Source: Nitrospirae bacterium CG1_02_44_142 (GTDB lineage Bacteria > Nitrospirota > Thermodesulfovibrionia > Thermodesulfovibrionales > UBA1546). Taken from it: a stretch of DNA of 19,693 bases. The notes below the pieces were generated by a model. That model searched no databases. It saw nothing but the letters and a program-made list of their open reading frames with translations, and was not told the DNA's origin. How positions within the stretch are numbered: the stretch's first letter is position 1; every line of letters begins with the position of its first letter. Both the position numbers and the translations under genes were made by a program. The stretch spans positions 1 to 19,693 of the forward strand of contig MNVK01000015.1 of NCBI GenBank assembly GCA_001871685.1, read 5' to 3'. Shown piece by piece: positions 14,130 through 19,693 of this stretch.

Positions 14130-14171
14130 CAGTGATTAGTGTCAGCAATACAGACACTGAAAACTGACACT
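14130..14171. repeat. AGTGTCAG inverted-repeat element, copy 1 (before remA)
   Basis: AGTGTCAG (14138-14145) and CTGACACT (14164-14171) form a perfect 8-bp inverted repeat with an 18-base loop. A core of about 41 bases recurs with few changes at 19378-19420 before tuf, in the same orientation and likewise just upstream of the ribosome-binding site. Confidence 0.75.
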
Positions 14172-14194
14172 TTACACTTTTGTTAGGGGTGATT

Positions 14195-14503
14195 ATGAAG
14201 AAAGGCGATTTAGGCCCGGTGCTTGTAAACATAGGATTCGGAAATGCAGTTACAGCGTCAAAGGTTGTTGCTATAGTAACGCCCGGTTCTGCTCCGATGA
14301 AAAGATTTAGAGAGGAAGCAAGAAAACAGGGGAAGCTTGTGGATGCGACAGAGGGAAGGCGGACCCGCTCCATAATAGTTACTGACAGCGACCATATTAT
14401 ACTCAGCGCTCTGCAGGTTGAGACCATTACGCAGAGATTTTTTGTCGGAGATTCCGAGCTGCCCGGAAAAGGAAAGACTGAAACCGATGAAGAGGAAGAA
14501 TAG
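14195..14503 (+). CDS. remA: RemA family regulatory protein (DUF370)
   Basis: Small DNA-binding regulator; in Bacillus RemA activates matrix and osmoprotection genes. 102 residues from ATG at 14195. The diagnostic core is VNIGFGNAVTASKVVAIVTPGSAP, then GRRTRSIIVTDSDHIILSAL and QRF. It has an acidic C-terminal tail (TETDEEEE) beyond the usual domain of about 85 residues. AGGGG sits 5 bases upstream of the ATG. A TTG at 14180 would add five residues but has no ribosome-binding site. The 3' end overlaps the gmk start by 17 bases. Its target in this organism is unknown; the operon with gmk and rpoZ is widely conserved. Confidence 0.92.
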   Translation: MKKGDLGPVLVNIGFGNAVTASKVVAIVTPGSAPMKRFREEARKQGKLVDATEGRRTRSIIVTDSDHIILSALQVETITQRFFVGDSELPGKGKTETDEEEE

Positions 14504-15116
14504 GGGGAGGCTGTTTATCATCTCCGCTCCTTCAGGAGCAGGGAAGACTACTTTGTGCCAGAACCTTAGTTCACTAATGCCGAATCTGAGGCATTCTGTT
14601 TCTTATACGACAAGGCGCATTAGGCATGGGGAGGTTAATAACAGGGATTATACGTTTATAAAGGAAGATGTGTTCCGTCGTATGGCAGGCAAGGATGAAT
14701 TTGTAGAGTGGGCAGAGGTTCACGGCAACCTATACGGAACCTCCAGAAAGAGGCTTGAGGCCATGCTGAATAAAGGGATAGACGTTATACTTGATGTAGA
14801 TATTCAGGGGGCAAGACAGATAAGGAAGAAATATAAAAACGGTATTTATATTTTTATTCTCCCTCCGTCGCCGCGAGCGCTTAAGGAGAGGCTTAAAAAA
14901 CGCAGGTGTAATTCAAAAGAAGAAATACAAAGAAGGCTTAAAAGGGCGGTTGATGAGATAAGGGATTACAAAAAATATGATTATGTTATAATAAACCGTG
15001 TGCTGGATACAGCCTTAGAGGAGTTAAAGGCTATAATAGTTTCGGAAAAATTCCGTATAGAGAATACGGATTCGTTATGGATAGAGAAAAATTTTTTAAG
15101 GCGGAGGGTGCAGTAA
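14487..15116 (+). CDS. gmk: guanylate kinase
   Basis: Phosphorylates GMP/dGMP to GDP/dGDP with ATP. The P-loop is ISAPSGAGKTTL at residues 11-22. GMP-binding elements are SYTTRRIRHGEVNNRDY and EVHGNLYGTS, and the lid region has RLKKRRCNSKEEIQRRL. The frame is open from 14418, but ATG at 14487 gives MKRKNRGRLFIISAPSG and 209 residues, matching the family's usual 205-210, so I use it. No strong Shine-Dalgarno sequence precedes it; it overlaps remA, so reinitiation is likely. Its stop codon is followed directly by the rpoZ ATG. Confidence 0.95.
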   Translation: MKRKNRGRLFIISAPSGAGKTTLCQNLSSLMPNLRHSVSYTTRRIRHGEVNNRDYTFIKEDVFRRMAGKDEFVEWAEVHGNLYGTSRKRLEAMLNKGIDVILDVDIQGARQIRKKYKNGIYIFILPPSPRALKERLKKRRCNSKEEIQRRLKRAVDEIRDYKKYDYVIINRVLDTALEELKAIIVSEKFRIENTDSLWIEKNFLRRRVQ

Positions 15117-15515
15117 ATGGATATTATTTCGCTTCCAATAGAGCTTGATATGAAGAAAATTGACGGCAGATACAGGCTTGTGATGATAGCTTCTCAGAGG
15201 GCTAAAGAACTCTCTCTGGGTGTGAAACCGAAGATTCAGACGAAGTCAAGAAGGGTAACTACGATTGCTATTGAAGAGGCAGTTCAGGGTAAGCTGGAGT
15301 TTCTCATAGGAGAAGAGGCTAAAAAGGCGGAAGAAGATGCAAAGAAATTTGATTACAGAAGGCTGCTTGAGGAGAAGAGAAGAGAAGCTACGCCTGAAGA
15401 ACTCACGGAACTTGAGAAAGACCTGAAGGTATATCTGCACGAAAAAGAGACGGTGGACAAGAAGGCGCTGGAAGAACTTTTCAGTGAAAAACAAGAGGAA
15501 GGTGTTAAAGAATAA
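15117..15515 (+). CDS. rpoZ: DNA-directed RNA polymerase subunit omega
   Basis: Assembly subunit of RNA polymerase. The N-terminal core, YRLVMIASQRAKEL followed by TTIAIEEAVQGKLEF, is the omega signature. At 132 residues it is longer than typical omega (70-110), because of a highly charged C-terminal extension (about 75-132, rich in Glu and Lys). The start lies directly after the gmk stop, with GGAGGG about 9 bases upstream. Coupled with gmk, as in many bacteria. Its end overlaps the coaBC start. Confidence 0.93.
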   Translation: MDIISLPIELDMKKIDGRYRLVMIASQRAKELSLGVKPKIQTKSRRVTTIAIEEAVQGKLEFLIGEEAKKAEEDAKKFDYRRLLEEKRREATPEELTELEKDLKVYLHEKETVDKKALEELFSEKQEEGVKE

Positions 15516-16734
15516 GAATATACTTCTGGGCGTAACAGGCGGGGCGGCAGCTTATAAGGCTGTTGATTTAGTCAGAAGAATGAAAGATGAAGGGGCGTCG
15601 GTTGTTGTAATAATGACTGCCGCCTCAAAAAATTTTATTACCCCCTTATCGCTTGAGATAGCCTCCGGAAACAGGGTATATTCAGGCGTCTTTGACGACC
15701 CCATGTCCCATATAAATCTCCCGCGGAATGCAGACCTTATGGCAATTGCTCCAGCCACGGCAAATATAATCGGTAAGTTCGCTAATGGAATTGCCGATGA
15801 CCTGCTGAGCACATGCCTCCTTTCTTTTAAAGGGAAAGTTGTCATAGCTCCGTCAATGAACTGGAGGATGTACGATAATCCTATTTTTCAGGAAAATCTC
15901 AGACGTCTGACAGCCCATGGCGTTATGCAGACCGGCCCTGACCGTGGAACCCTGGCCTGCGGGGAAGAAGGAATCGGAAGGATGGCTGACGTCAGTGAAA
16001 TTATAGAGACAATAAAATCAGCATTCAGCAAGAAAGACTTTTTTAAAAAAAGAATTATTTTAACCGCAGGGCCGACACGCGAATATCTTGACCCTGTCCG
16101 ATTTCTTTCCAATAGGTCATCCGGCAAGATGGGGTATGCAATTGCCAGGGCATGTATCAGACGGGGCGCTGAAGTGATATTGGTCAGCGGGCCGTCCTGT
16201 TTAAAGCAGCCTCAAGGCTTGAAGTCATTTTTCCGCGTTGAGACGGCTCAAGAGATGAGAGATGCGATGTTTAAGCGCCTTGCAGAGACTGATATTGTTA
16301 TAATGGCTGCGGCTCCGGCAGATTTCTCTCCGGAGAAGAAAGAAAAAGCAAAAATAGAAAAATCCGGCAAACTGTCCGTCAATTTTAAAAACACCCCTGA
16401 TATTCTCTCTGAAATAGGGCAGTTAAAAAATAAACCTATATTGGTTGGGTTTGCTGCTGAAACAGGCAGAAGGCTTGACAGGGCAAAGAAAAAGCTCATA
16501 CAAAAAAATGCAGACATGATTGTTTTTAATAATGTTACGGCAGTTGGTTCCGGCTTTGACGTAGATACCAATGAGATAACGATTATAAGAAAAAATAAAG
16601 AACTCTCACTGCCTCTAATGACAAAGGATAATGCTGCGGAGGCAATACTGGATGCTGTTTCAGATACAATGAAAAAACAGGCTAAGTCCGGACCTATTCA
16701 AAGACTCCGCGCGAATCACCGCCGCCGGAGATGA
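15484..16734 (+). CDS. coaBC: bifunctional phosphopantothenoylcysteine decarboxylase / phosphopantothenate-cysteine ligase
   Basis: Carries out two successive steps of coenzyme A synthesis. The N-terminal CoaC flavoprotein domain (about 1-185) has ILLGVTGGAAAYKA, the active-site His in SHINLPRNAD, PSMNWRMYDNP and the catalytic Cys in LACGEEGIGRM. The C-terminal CoaB domain (about 190-400) has TAGPTREYLDPVRFLSNRSS, then GKMG, and AAAPADFSPEKK. 416 residues from GTG at 15484, which has GGAAG 9 bases upstream; a GTG at 15502 (410 residues) is also possible. It overlaps rpoZ by 32 bases. The last 14 codons are arginine-rich and overlap, tail to tail, the end of the opposite-strand gene at 16694. 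Confidence 0.95.
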   Translation: MKNKRKVLKNKNILLGVTGGAAAYKAVDLVRRMKDEGASVVVIMTAASKNFITPLSLEIASGNRVYSGVFDDPMSHINLPRNADLMAIAPATANIIGKFANGIADDLLSTCLLSFKGKVVIAPSMNWRMYDNPIFQENLRRLTAHGVMQTGPDRGTLACGEEGIGRMADVSEIIETIKSAFSKKDFFKKRIILTAGPTREYLDPVRFLSNRSSGKMGYAIARACIRRGAEVILVSGPSCLKQPQGLKSFFRVETAQEMRDAMFKRLAETDIVIMAAAPADFSPEKKEKAKIEKSGKLSVNFKNTPDILSEIGQLKNKPILVGFAAETGRRLDRAKKKLIQKNADMIVFNNVTAVGSGFDVDTNEITIIRKNKELSLPLMTKDNAAEAILDAVSDTMKKQAKSGPIQRLRANHRRRR

Positions 16735-17275
16735 TTTTCTCAACGGATTCAATTAGTTTTATTCTTGTAATTATTTTATTGCCGCTTTTAAAATAATCCA
16801 CTTCCAGTACGTCAGAGAAGCCAAATTCCCATGGGTAATAGAGGGGCCTAACTTCATACCCGAGCTGAGAACCTTTTTCGTCAGTAATTTCGCTTATAAT
16901 GATGTTTCTGAATGAATGATGCCAGCTAACGAATTTTTCGGCTTCAGAGAGCGCCTCTTGAGCCGGGAGATGTTTCTTTGTTTTATATTGGAATTCAGGG
17001 GCGTATGGCTCAAATTCATACCCGTCTCCTTCACGGTCAAGTATTGCTATTGTTTCAAGGTCGTTTGAATGGTTTGCTCCGTATAGTATAAGCGTGAAAG
17101 TTCCTTGTATGCTTTTGCCGCCTTTTAGCGGCTCCGGTATCAGCCTTTCTTTTGATAAGGGAAAACTACAGCCAAATATTAAAAATATGGAGATTATTAT
17201 TGTATATCCAGATTTCAACGCACAATTATTATCCCGTAATTCCAGCAACCGATGAAGAAGTTTCTGCTGATTCAT
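16694..17275 (-). CDS. putative lipoprotein of unknown function
   Basis: 193 residues. A hydrophobic stretch (SGYTIIISIFLIFGC) ends in a lipobox-like LIFGC, suggesting membrane anchoring through the cysteine near residue 36. The n-region from the ATG is unusually long. A TTG 20 codons later would give MKSGYTIIISIFLIFGCS, a neater signal peptide, but neither start has a good ribosome-binding site. The ATG follows the stop of the upstream gene by three bases, which supports coupling. The mature part has short beta-like stretches (GTFTLILYGANHSNDLET, LGYEVRPLYYPWEFGFSD) and no motif I recognise. It ends 41 bases inside the 3' end of coaBC on the other strand. Confidence 0.7.
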   Translation of the reverse strand: MNQQKLLHRLLELRDNNCALKSGYTIIISIFLIFGCSFPLSKERLIPEPLKGGKSIQGTFTLILYGANHSNDLETIAILDREGDGYEFEPYAPEFQYKTKKHLPAQEALSEAEKFVSWHHSFRNIIISEITDEKGSQLGYEVRPLYYPWEFGFSDVLEVDYFKSGNKIITRIKLIESVEKIISGGGDSRGVFE

Positions 17276-17278
17276 TGA

Positions 17279-17770
17279 TTATTTAGTTTTGACGGCCGCA
17301 TCTGAATCATATTTACCTGCGGGCAGAAGTTTGTTCAAGGCAGCCGGAAAGATAAATGCTGCGGCGTCTTCTTTCTTTTTCTTTTTCACTGTTATATTGA
17401 GCTCCCATCTGCCTTCTGTCTTAATATCCAGATTTGAGACTACATAAAGCCCAGCTCCCTTTTCTCTTATGACCGGGGTTTCCTTCATATCTTTATAGCT
17501 AATTTTTATGTCAGCATTTTCAACATCACCGTCATTCTTGTCGTGGACTACAATGCCAATCACATCCTTGCCTATTTTGTATTCCTTCTCATCAAGCAGG
17601 ACCTCAATGCTGAATTCTCCCTTCTCTGTAATCATGAAGAGGCTCCCATTAAAATGTTTTGTAAAACTTGCCTTTCCAGCGCCTGTCTTTTCTTCCTGGT
17701 GATGAGCCCATACATTGATAACAGTAGAGAAAAGTATGAGCATAAAAATGGGAATAATATATTTTTTCAT
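17279..17770 (-). CDS. exported YtkA-like / FixH-like small protein
   Basis: 163 residues with an N-terminal signal peptide (MKKYIIPIFMLILFSTVINVWA, cleavage expected before HHQEE). The mature part resembles the immunoglobulin-like YtkA/FixH group: VLLDEKEYKIGKDVIGIVVH, then VENADIKISYKDM, then GLYVVSNLDIKTEGRWELNI. A lysine-rich run follows (KKKKKED), and a slightly hydrophobic C-terminal stretch (AAAFIFPAALNKLLPAG). YtkA-like domains are often found near metal or cytochrome-related proteins; no such neighbour is seen here. The start: ATG at 17770 with GGAG 9 bases upstream; a TTG one codon earlier is possible. It is the first gene of a two-gene leftward unit with the lipoprotein. Confidence 0.75.
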   Translation of the reverse strand: MKKYIIPIFMLILFSTVINVWAHHQEEKTGAGKASFTKHFNGSLFMITEKGEFSIEVLLDEKEYKIGKDVIGIVVHDKNDGDVENADIKISYKDMKETPVIREKGAGLYVVSNLDIKTEGRWELNITVKKKKKEDAAAFIFPAALNKLLPAGKYDSDAAVKTK

Positions 17771-17946
17771 CAAATAGTTCTCCTTTCCAATATGTTATAC
17801 AGAAAAATAAAGTTTTCAGTTTTAATCTACTACCTGCGAATCCGGCAAGTCAAGGGTTTAATTTATTTCTTTCGGCAACTCATAAAGATATAGTAAAATA
17901 AGCAAGTTGGAAAATCTTTAGAAGGGATACCGGATAACTCAATTCT

Positions 17947-18675
17947 ATGTGGATATATGGATTAAATCCTGTTCTTGAGGCATTGAGGGCGGGGAGGAAT
18001 ATAAAAGAGGTCTATATCTCATCCGGAAGACATGAGAAGATTCTCCTCATAAAAAAAGAAACAGAAAGCAGAGGGATTGCTCTTAGGATAGTTGATGCTG
18101 CTTTTTTCAATGAGAGATTTCCCAAAGGGCATCAGGGGGTTGCAGCAAAGGTTTCTGAAAAGGGATACATGGATATTTATGAGCTTCTTAATATTCCGGA
18201 AAAGAGAAACGAGACCCCGCTTTTTCTTATCCTTGACTGTATAGAGGACCCCGGAAATGTAGGCGCAATCGTAAGGTCTGCTGATGCGGCAGGGGTGCAC
18301 GGAGTTGTTATTCAGGAACACAGGTCTGCAGGCTTAGGCCCTGCTGTATCAAAGGCGTCTGCAGGCGCAGTTGAATATGTTCCAGTCTCACGTGTAAGCA
18401 ATATAAAACATGCAATCTCTGAGATGAAAGAAAGAGGGATTACAATAATTGGAGCTGAAAGCGGCTCAGGGAATATGCCATGGGATGTTGATTTCAGCGT
18501 GCCTACCGGTCTTGTCATCGGTTCAGAGTACCGAGGGTTAAGAAAGACAGTGGCGGAAAAGTGTGATTTTGTTGTCAGCATCCCAATGAGGGGCAGGGTT
18601 AACTCCTTAAATGTTTCGGCTGCAAGCGCTGTGCTTATGTTTGAGGTTTTACGACAAAGAATGAGAAAAAATTAA
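17947..18675 (+). CDS. rlmB: 23S rRNA 2'-O-ribose methyltransferase, SpoU/TrmH family (RlmB-like)
   Basis: SAM-dependent methyltransferase of the SPOUT knot class; E. coli RlmB methylates G2251 of 23S rRNA. The N-terminal substrate-binding domain (about 1-75) starts MWIYGLNPVLEALRAGR. The SPOUT domain (about 90-240) has motif 1 LDCIEDPGNVGAIVRSADAA, motif 2 GLVIGSEYRGLR and motif 3 IPMRGRVNSLNVSAASAVLM. 242 residues, normal size. The ribosome-binding site is weak. It stands alone between the leftward envelope genes and the tRNA-tuf operon. RlmB is favoured over TrmH by the N-terminal domain, but the exact target base is not provable here. Confidence 0.9.
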   Translation: MWIYGLNPVLEALRAGRNIKEVYISSGRHEKILLIKKETESRGIALRIVDAAFFNERFPKGHQGVAAKVSEKGYMDIYELLNIPEKRNETPLFLILDCIEDPGNVGAIVRSADAAGVHGVVIQEHRSAGLGPAVSKASAGAVEYVPVSRVSNIKHAISEMKERGITIIGAESGSGNMPWDVDFSVPTGLVIGSEYRGLRKTVAEKCDFVVSIPMRGRVNSLNVSAASAVLMFEVLRQRMRKN

Positions 18676-18694
18676 ACTTGACGAGAAATAGCGA

Positions 18695-18710
18695 GATAAC
18701 TCCAGTTATC
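18695..18710 (+). terminator. possible hairpin after rlmB
   Basis: GATAACT and AGTTATC form a perfect 7-bp inverted repeat around CC, 20 bases after the rlmB stop. Only a short T-containing stretch follows, so termination is uncertain. Confidence 0.3.
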
Positions 18711-18725
18711 CTTGAATTTCTACAA

Positions 18726-18755
18726 TTGACCATGTTATACTAAATTCCTTATATT
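18726..18755 (+). promoter_or_regulatory. sigma-70-type promoter of the tRNA-tuf operon
   Basis: TTGACC (18726-18731), an 18-base spacer and TATATT (18750-18755), giving transcription from about 18762, some 80 bases before the first tRNA. A second TTGACA at 18812 has no credible -10 box. Confidence 0.55.
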
Positions 18756-18843
18756 ATTCAGTTATAAAAAAATGAGCAGGTGTAGTGTTGTCTTTTTCTG
18801 CTCTGCGCTTTTTGACAATGTAATTACAGTGTTAGCTGAGAAT

Positions 18844-18919
18844 GCCACCGTAGCTCAGCCGGCAGAGCATCTGATTTGTAATCAGAGGGTCGGGGGTTCG
18901 ATTCCCTTCGGTGGCTCCA
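18844..18919 (+). tRNA. tRNA-Thr, anticodon TGT
   Basis: Acceptor stem GCCACCG pairs with CGGTGGC, then discriminator T and encoded CCA (18917-18919). Anticodon stem TCTGA/TCAGA with loop TTTGTAA gives TGT, reading ACA-type threonine codons. D-arm AGCTCAGCCGGCAGAGC and T-loop GGTTCGATTCC are normal. First of four tRNAs; one base separates it from the next. Confidence 0.97.
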
Positions 18920-18920
18920 C

Positions 18921-19005
<85 letters not shown>

Positions 19006-19030
19006 GCGAATTTTACTTCGTAAAATTCGC
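19006..19030. repeat. perfect hairpin abutting the CCA end of tRNA-Tyr
   Basis: GCGAATTTTA (19006-19015), loop CTTCG, TAAAATTCGC (19021-19030): a perfect 10-bp stem starting at the first base after CCA. A sister copy follows tRNA-Gly. Confidence 0.85.
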
Positions 19031-19115
19031 AGTTAGTAAGTTAAGAATTAAAAGTTAAGCATTGCAGTTTAATTTTTTTGTCGTTGTTTTAAGTTCTAAC
19101 TTGTAACTTTTGAGT
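19031..19115. repeat. AT-rich imperfect palindrome in tRNA-Tyr/tRNA-Gly spacer
   Basis: The left arm iterates AGTTA/AAGTT words (AGTTAGTAAGTTAAGAATT). The right arm has the complements (TTAAGTTCTAACTTGTAACT), leaving a T-rich centre. No gene is present. Confidence 0.5.
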
Positions 19116-19190
19116 GCGGGAGTAGCTCAGTGGTAGAGCGTCAGCCTTCCAAGCTGAGGGTCGCGGGTTCGAATCCCGTTTCCCGCTCCA
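19116..19190 (+). tRNA. tRNA-Gly, anticodon TCC
   Basis: Acceptor GCGGGAG/TTCCCGC (last pair G-T), discriminator T and encoded CCA (19188-19190). Anticodon stem TCAGC/GCTGA with loop CTTCCAA gives TCC. D-arm AGCTCAGTGGTAGAGC and T-loop GGTTCGAATCC are normal. Confidence 0.97.
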
Positions 19191-19215
19191 GCGAATTTTG
19201 CCATGCAAAATTCGC
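19191..19215. repeat. perfect hairpin abutting the CCA end of tRNA-Gly
   Basis: GCGAATTTTGC (19191-19201), loop CAT, GCAAAATTCGC (19205-19215): a perfect 11-bp stem directly after CCA. Same outer stem as the copy after tRNA-Tyr, but with the inner pairs changed on both sides so that pairing is kept. An AT-rich imperfect palindrome of AGTTA words follows to about 19275. Confidence 0.85.
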
Positions 19216-19282
19216 AGTTAAGAGTTAGGAGTTGCAAGAAGATTTAAAAATTTTAGCTTATAACTTTTCATTTGGTTAGGTT

Positions 19283-19355
19283 GCCCATGTAGCTCAGTTG
19301 GCAGAGCACATCCTTGGTAAGGATGAGGTCACCGGTTCGATCCCGGTCATGGGCT
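19283..19355 (+). tRNA. tRNA-Thr, anticodon GGT
   Basis: Acceptor GCCCATG/CATGGGC and discriminator T at 19355. CCA is not encoded (TGT follows), so the 3' end must be added by nucleotidyltransferase, unlike the three preceding tRNAs. Anticodon stem CATCC/GGATG with loop TTGGTAA gives GGT. D- and T-arms are normal. Confidence 0.97.
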
Positions 19356-19377
19356 TGTGAACGGCAGTGAATAGTGG

Positions 19378-19421
19378 CAGTGGTTAGTGTCAGTAATATA
19401 CAGGCACTGAAAACTGACACT
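19378..19421. repeat. AGTGTCAG inverted-repeat element, copy 2 (before tuf)
   Basis: AGTGTCAG (19386-19393) and CTGACACT (19414-19421), with a core nearly identical to 14130-14171. It ends 12 bases before the tuf ribosome-binding site. Confidence 0.75.
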
Positions 19422-19446
19422 GACACTTTTAACAAAGGAGGCAATA

Positions 19447-19693
19447 ATGGCGAAGGCAAAATTTGAGAGGACGAAGCCGCACTGCAACGTAGGGACGATA
19501 GGGCACGTAGACCACGGGAAGACCACACTAACGGCAGCAATAACGAAAGTGCTGGCATTCAAGGGACAGGCAGCGTATCGCGCCTATGATTCAATAGACA
19601 ATGCGCCCGAGGAAAAGGCAAGAGGGATAACCATAGCCACAGCGCACGTAGAATACGAGACAGACAACCGTCACTATGCGCATGTAGACTGTC
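19447..19693 (+). CDS. tuf: elongation factor Tu, 3' part outside window
   Basis: GTPase that delivers aminoacyl-tRNA to the ribosome. The first 82 codons are present: MAKAKFERTKPHCNVGTIGH then VDHGKTTLTAAI, containing the G1 P-loop GHVDHGKT, followed by switch I (EEKARGITIATAHVEYET) and the approach to the G3 DCPG motif (HVDC at the window edge). AAAGGAGG sits 5 bases upstream of ATG. It lies 91 bases after tRNA-Thr(GGT), the same order as tufB in E. coli. Confidence 0.97.
   Translation, partial: MAKAKFERTKPHCNVGTIGHVDHGKTTLTAAITKVLAFKGQAAYRAYDSIDNAPEEKARGITIATAHVEYETDNRHYAHVDC

Noticed and set aside
18812..18817. Second TTGACA as a tRNA promoter
   Set aside because: No acceptable -10 box at 16-18 bases, and transcription would start at or inside the tRNA.
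19268..19562. Minus-strand open frames over the tRNA-Thr/tuf junction
   Set aside because: Antisense to tRNA-Thr and the conserved EF-Tu N terminus; no independent support.

Overview
The window looks like chromosomal DNA of a free-living, mid-GC bacterium of the deep-branching anaerobe type. A Nitrospirota (Thermodesulfovibrio-like) or deltaproteobacterial relative is my best guess. This rests on gene order (ilvC-psd-pssA-leuA, and yicC-remA-gmk-rpoZ-coaBC) and on protein style, not on a marker phylogeny. Coding density is high and no gene-free stretch exceeds about 250 bases.

Layout. (1) 1-5044, minus strand: pssA, leuA, a B12-binding radical SAM protein and the 5' part of leuC, running leftward off the window. 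(2) 5290-11194, plus strand: a two-component operon made of a dCache-HAMP histidine kinase, a lone receiver, a REC-PAS histidine kinase whose ATPase domain is broken by a frameshift, another lone receiver, and a REC/HD-GYP protein predicted to degrade cyclic-di-GMP. (3) 11212-13153, minus strand: a 64-residue protein, psd and ilvC. (4) 13274-16734, plus strand: the housekeeping chain yicC, remA, gmk, rpoZ, coaBC, with genes abutting or overlapping. (5) 16694-17770, minus strand: two small envelope-type proteins. (6) 17947 to the end, plus strand: rlmB, then tRNA-Thr(TGT), tRNA-Tyr, tRNA-Gly, tRNA-Thr(GGT) and tuf (5' part). This is the same tRNA order as the thrU-tyrU-glyT-thrT-tufB operon of E. 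coli.

How the parts fit. Blocks 1 and 3 together look like one ancestral branched-chain amino acid / phosphatidylethanolamine operon (ilvC-psd-pssA-leuA-leuC). The signalling operon now splits it between psd and pssA. The signalling proteins form a plausible phosphorelay ending in cyclic-di-GMP turnover.

The most striking material is repetitive. A C/G-rich palindrome of about 45 bp sits inside three protein-coding genes: both histidine kinases and psd. Each time it is read in the frame that gives a peptide of the type PPxxPLxxGxxxGG, and the other strand encodes nearly the same peptide. In psd it is bracketed by a 9-bp direct repeat. In the second kinase it lies within a 104-bp segment whose removal would restore the reading frame. 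Other palindromes built from short repeated words fill the spacers between leuC and the radical SAM gene, between leuA and pssA, before remA, and through the tRNA-tuf operon.
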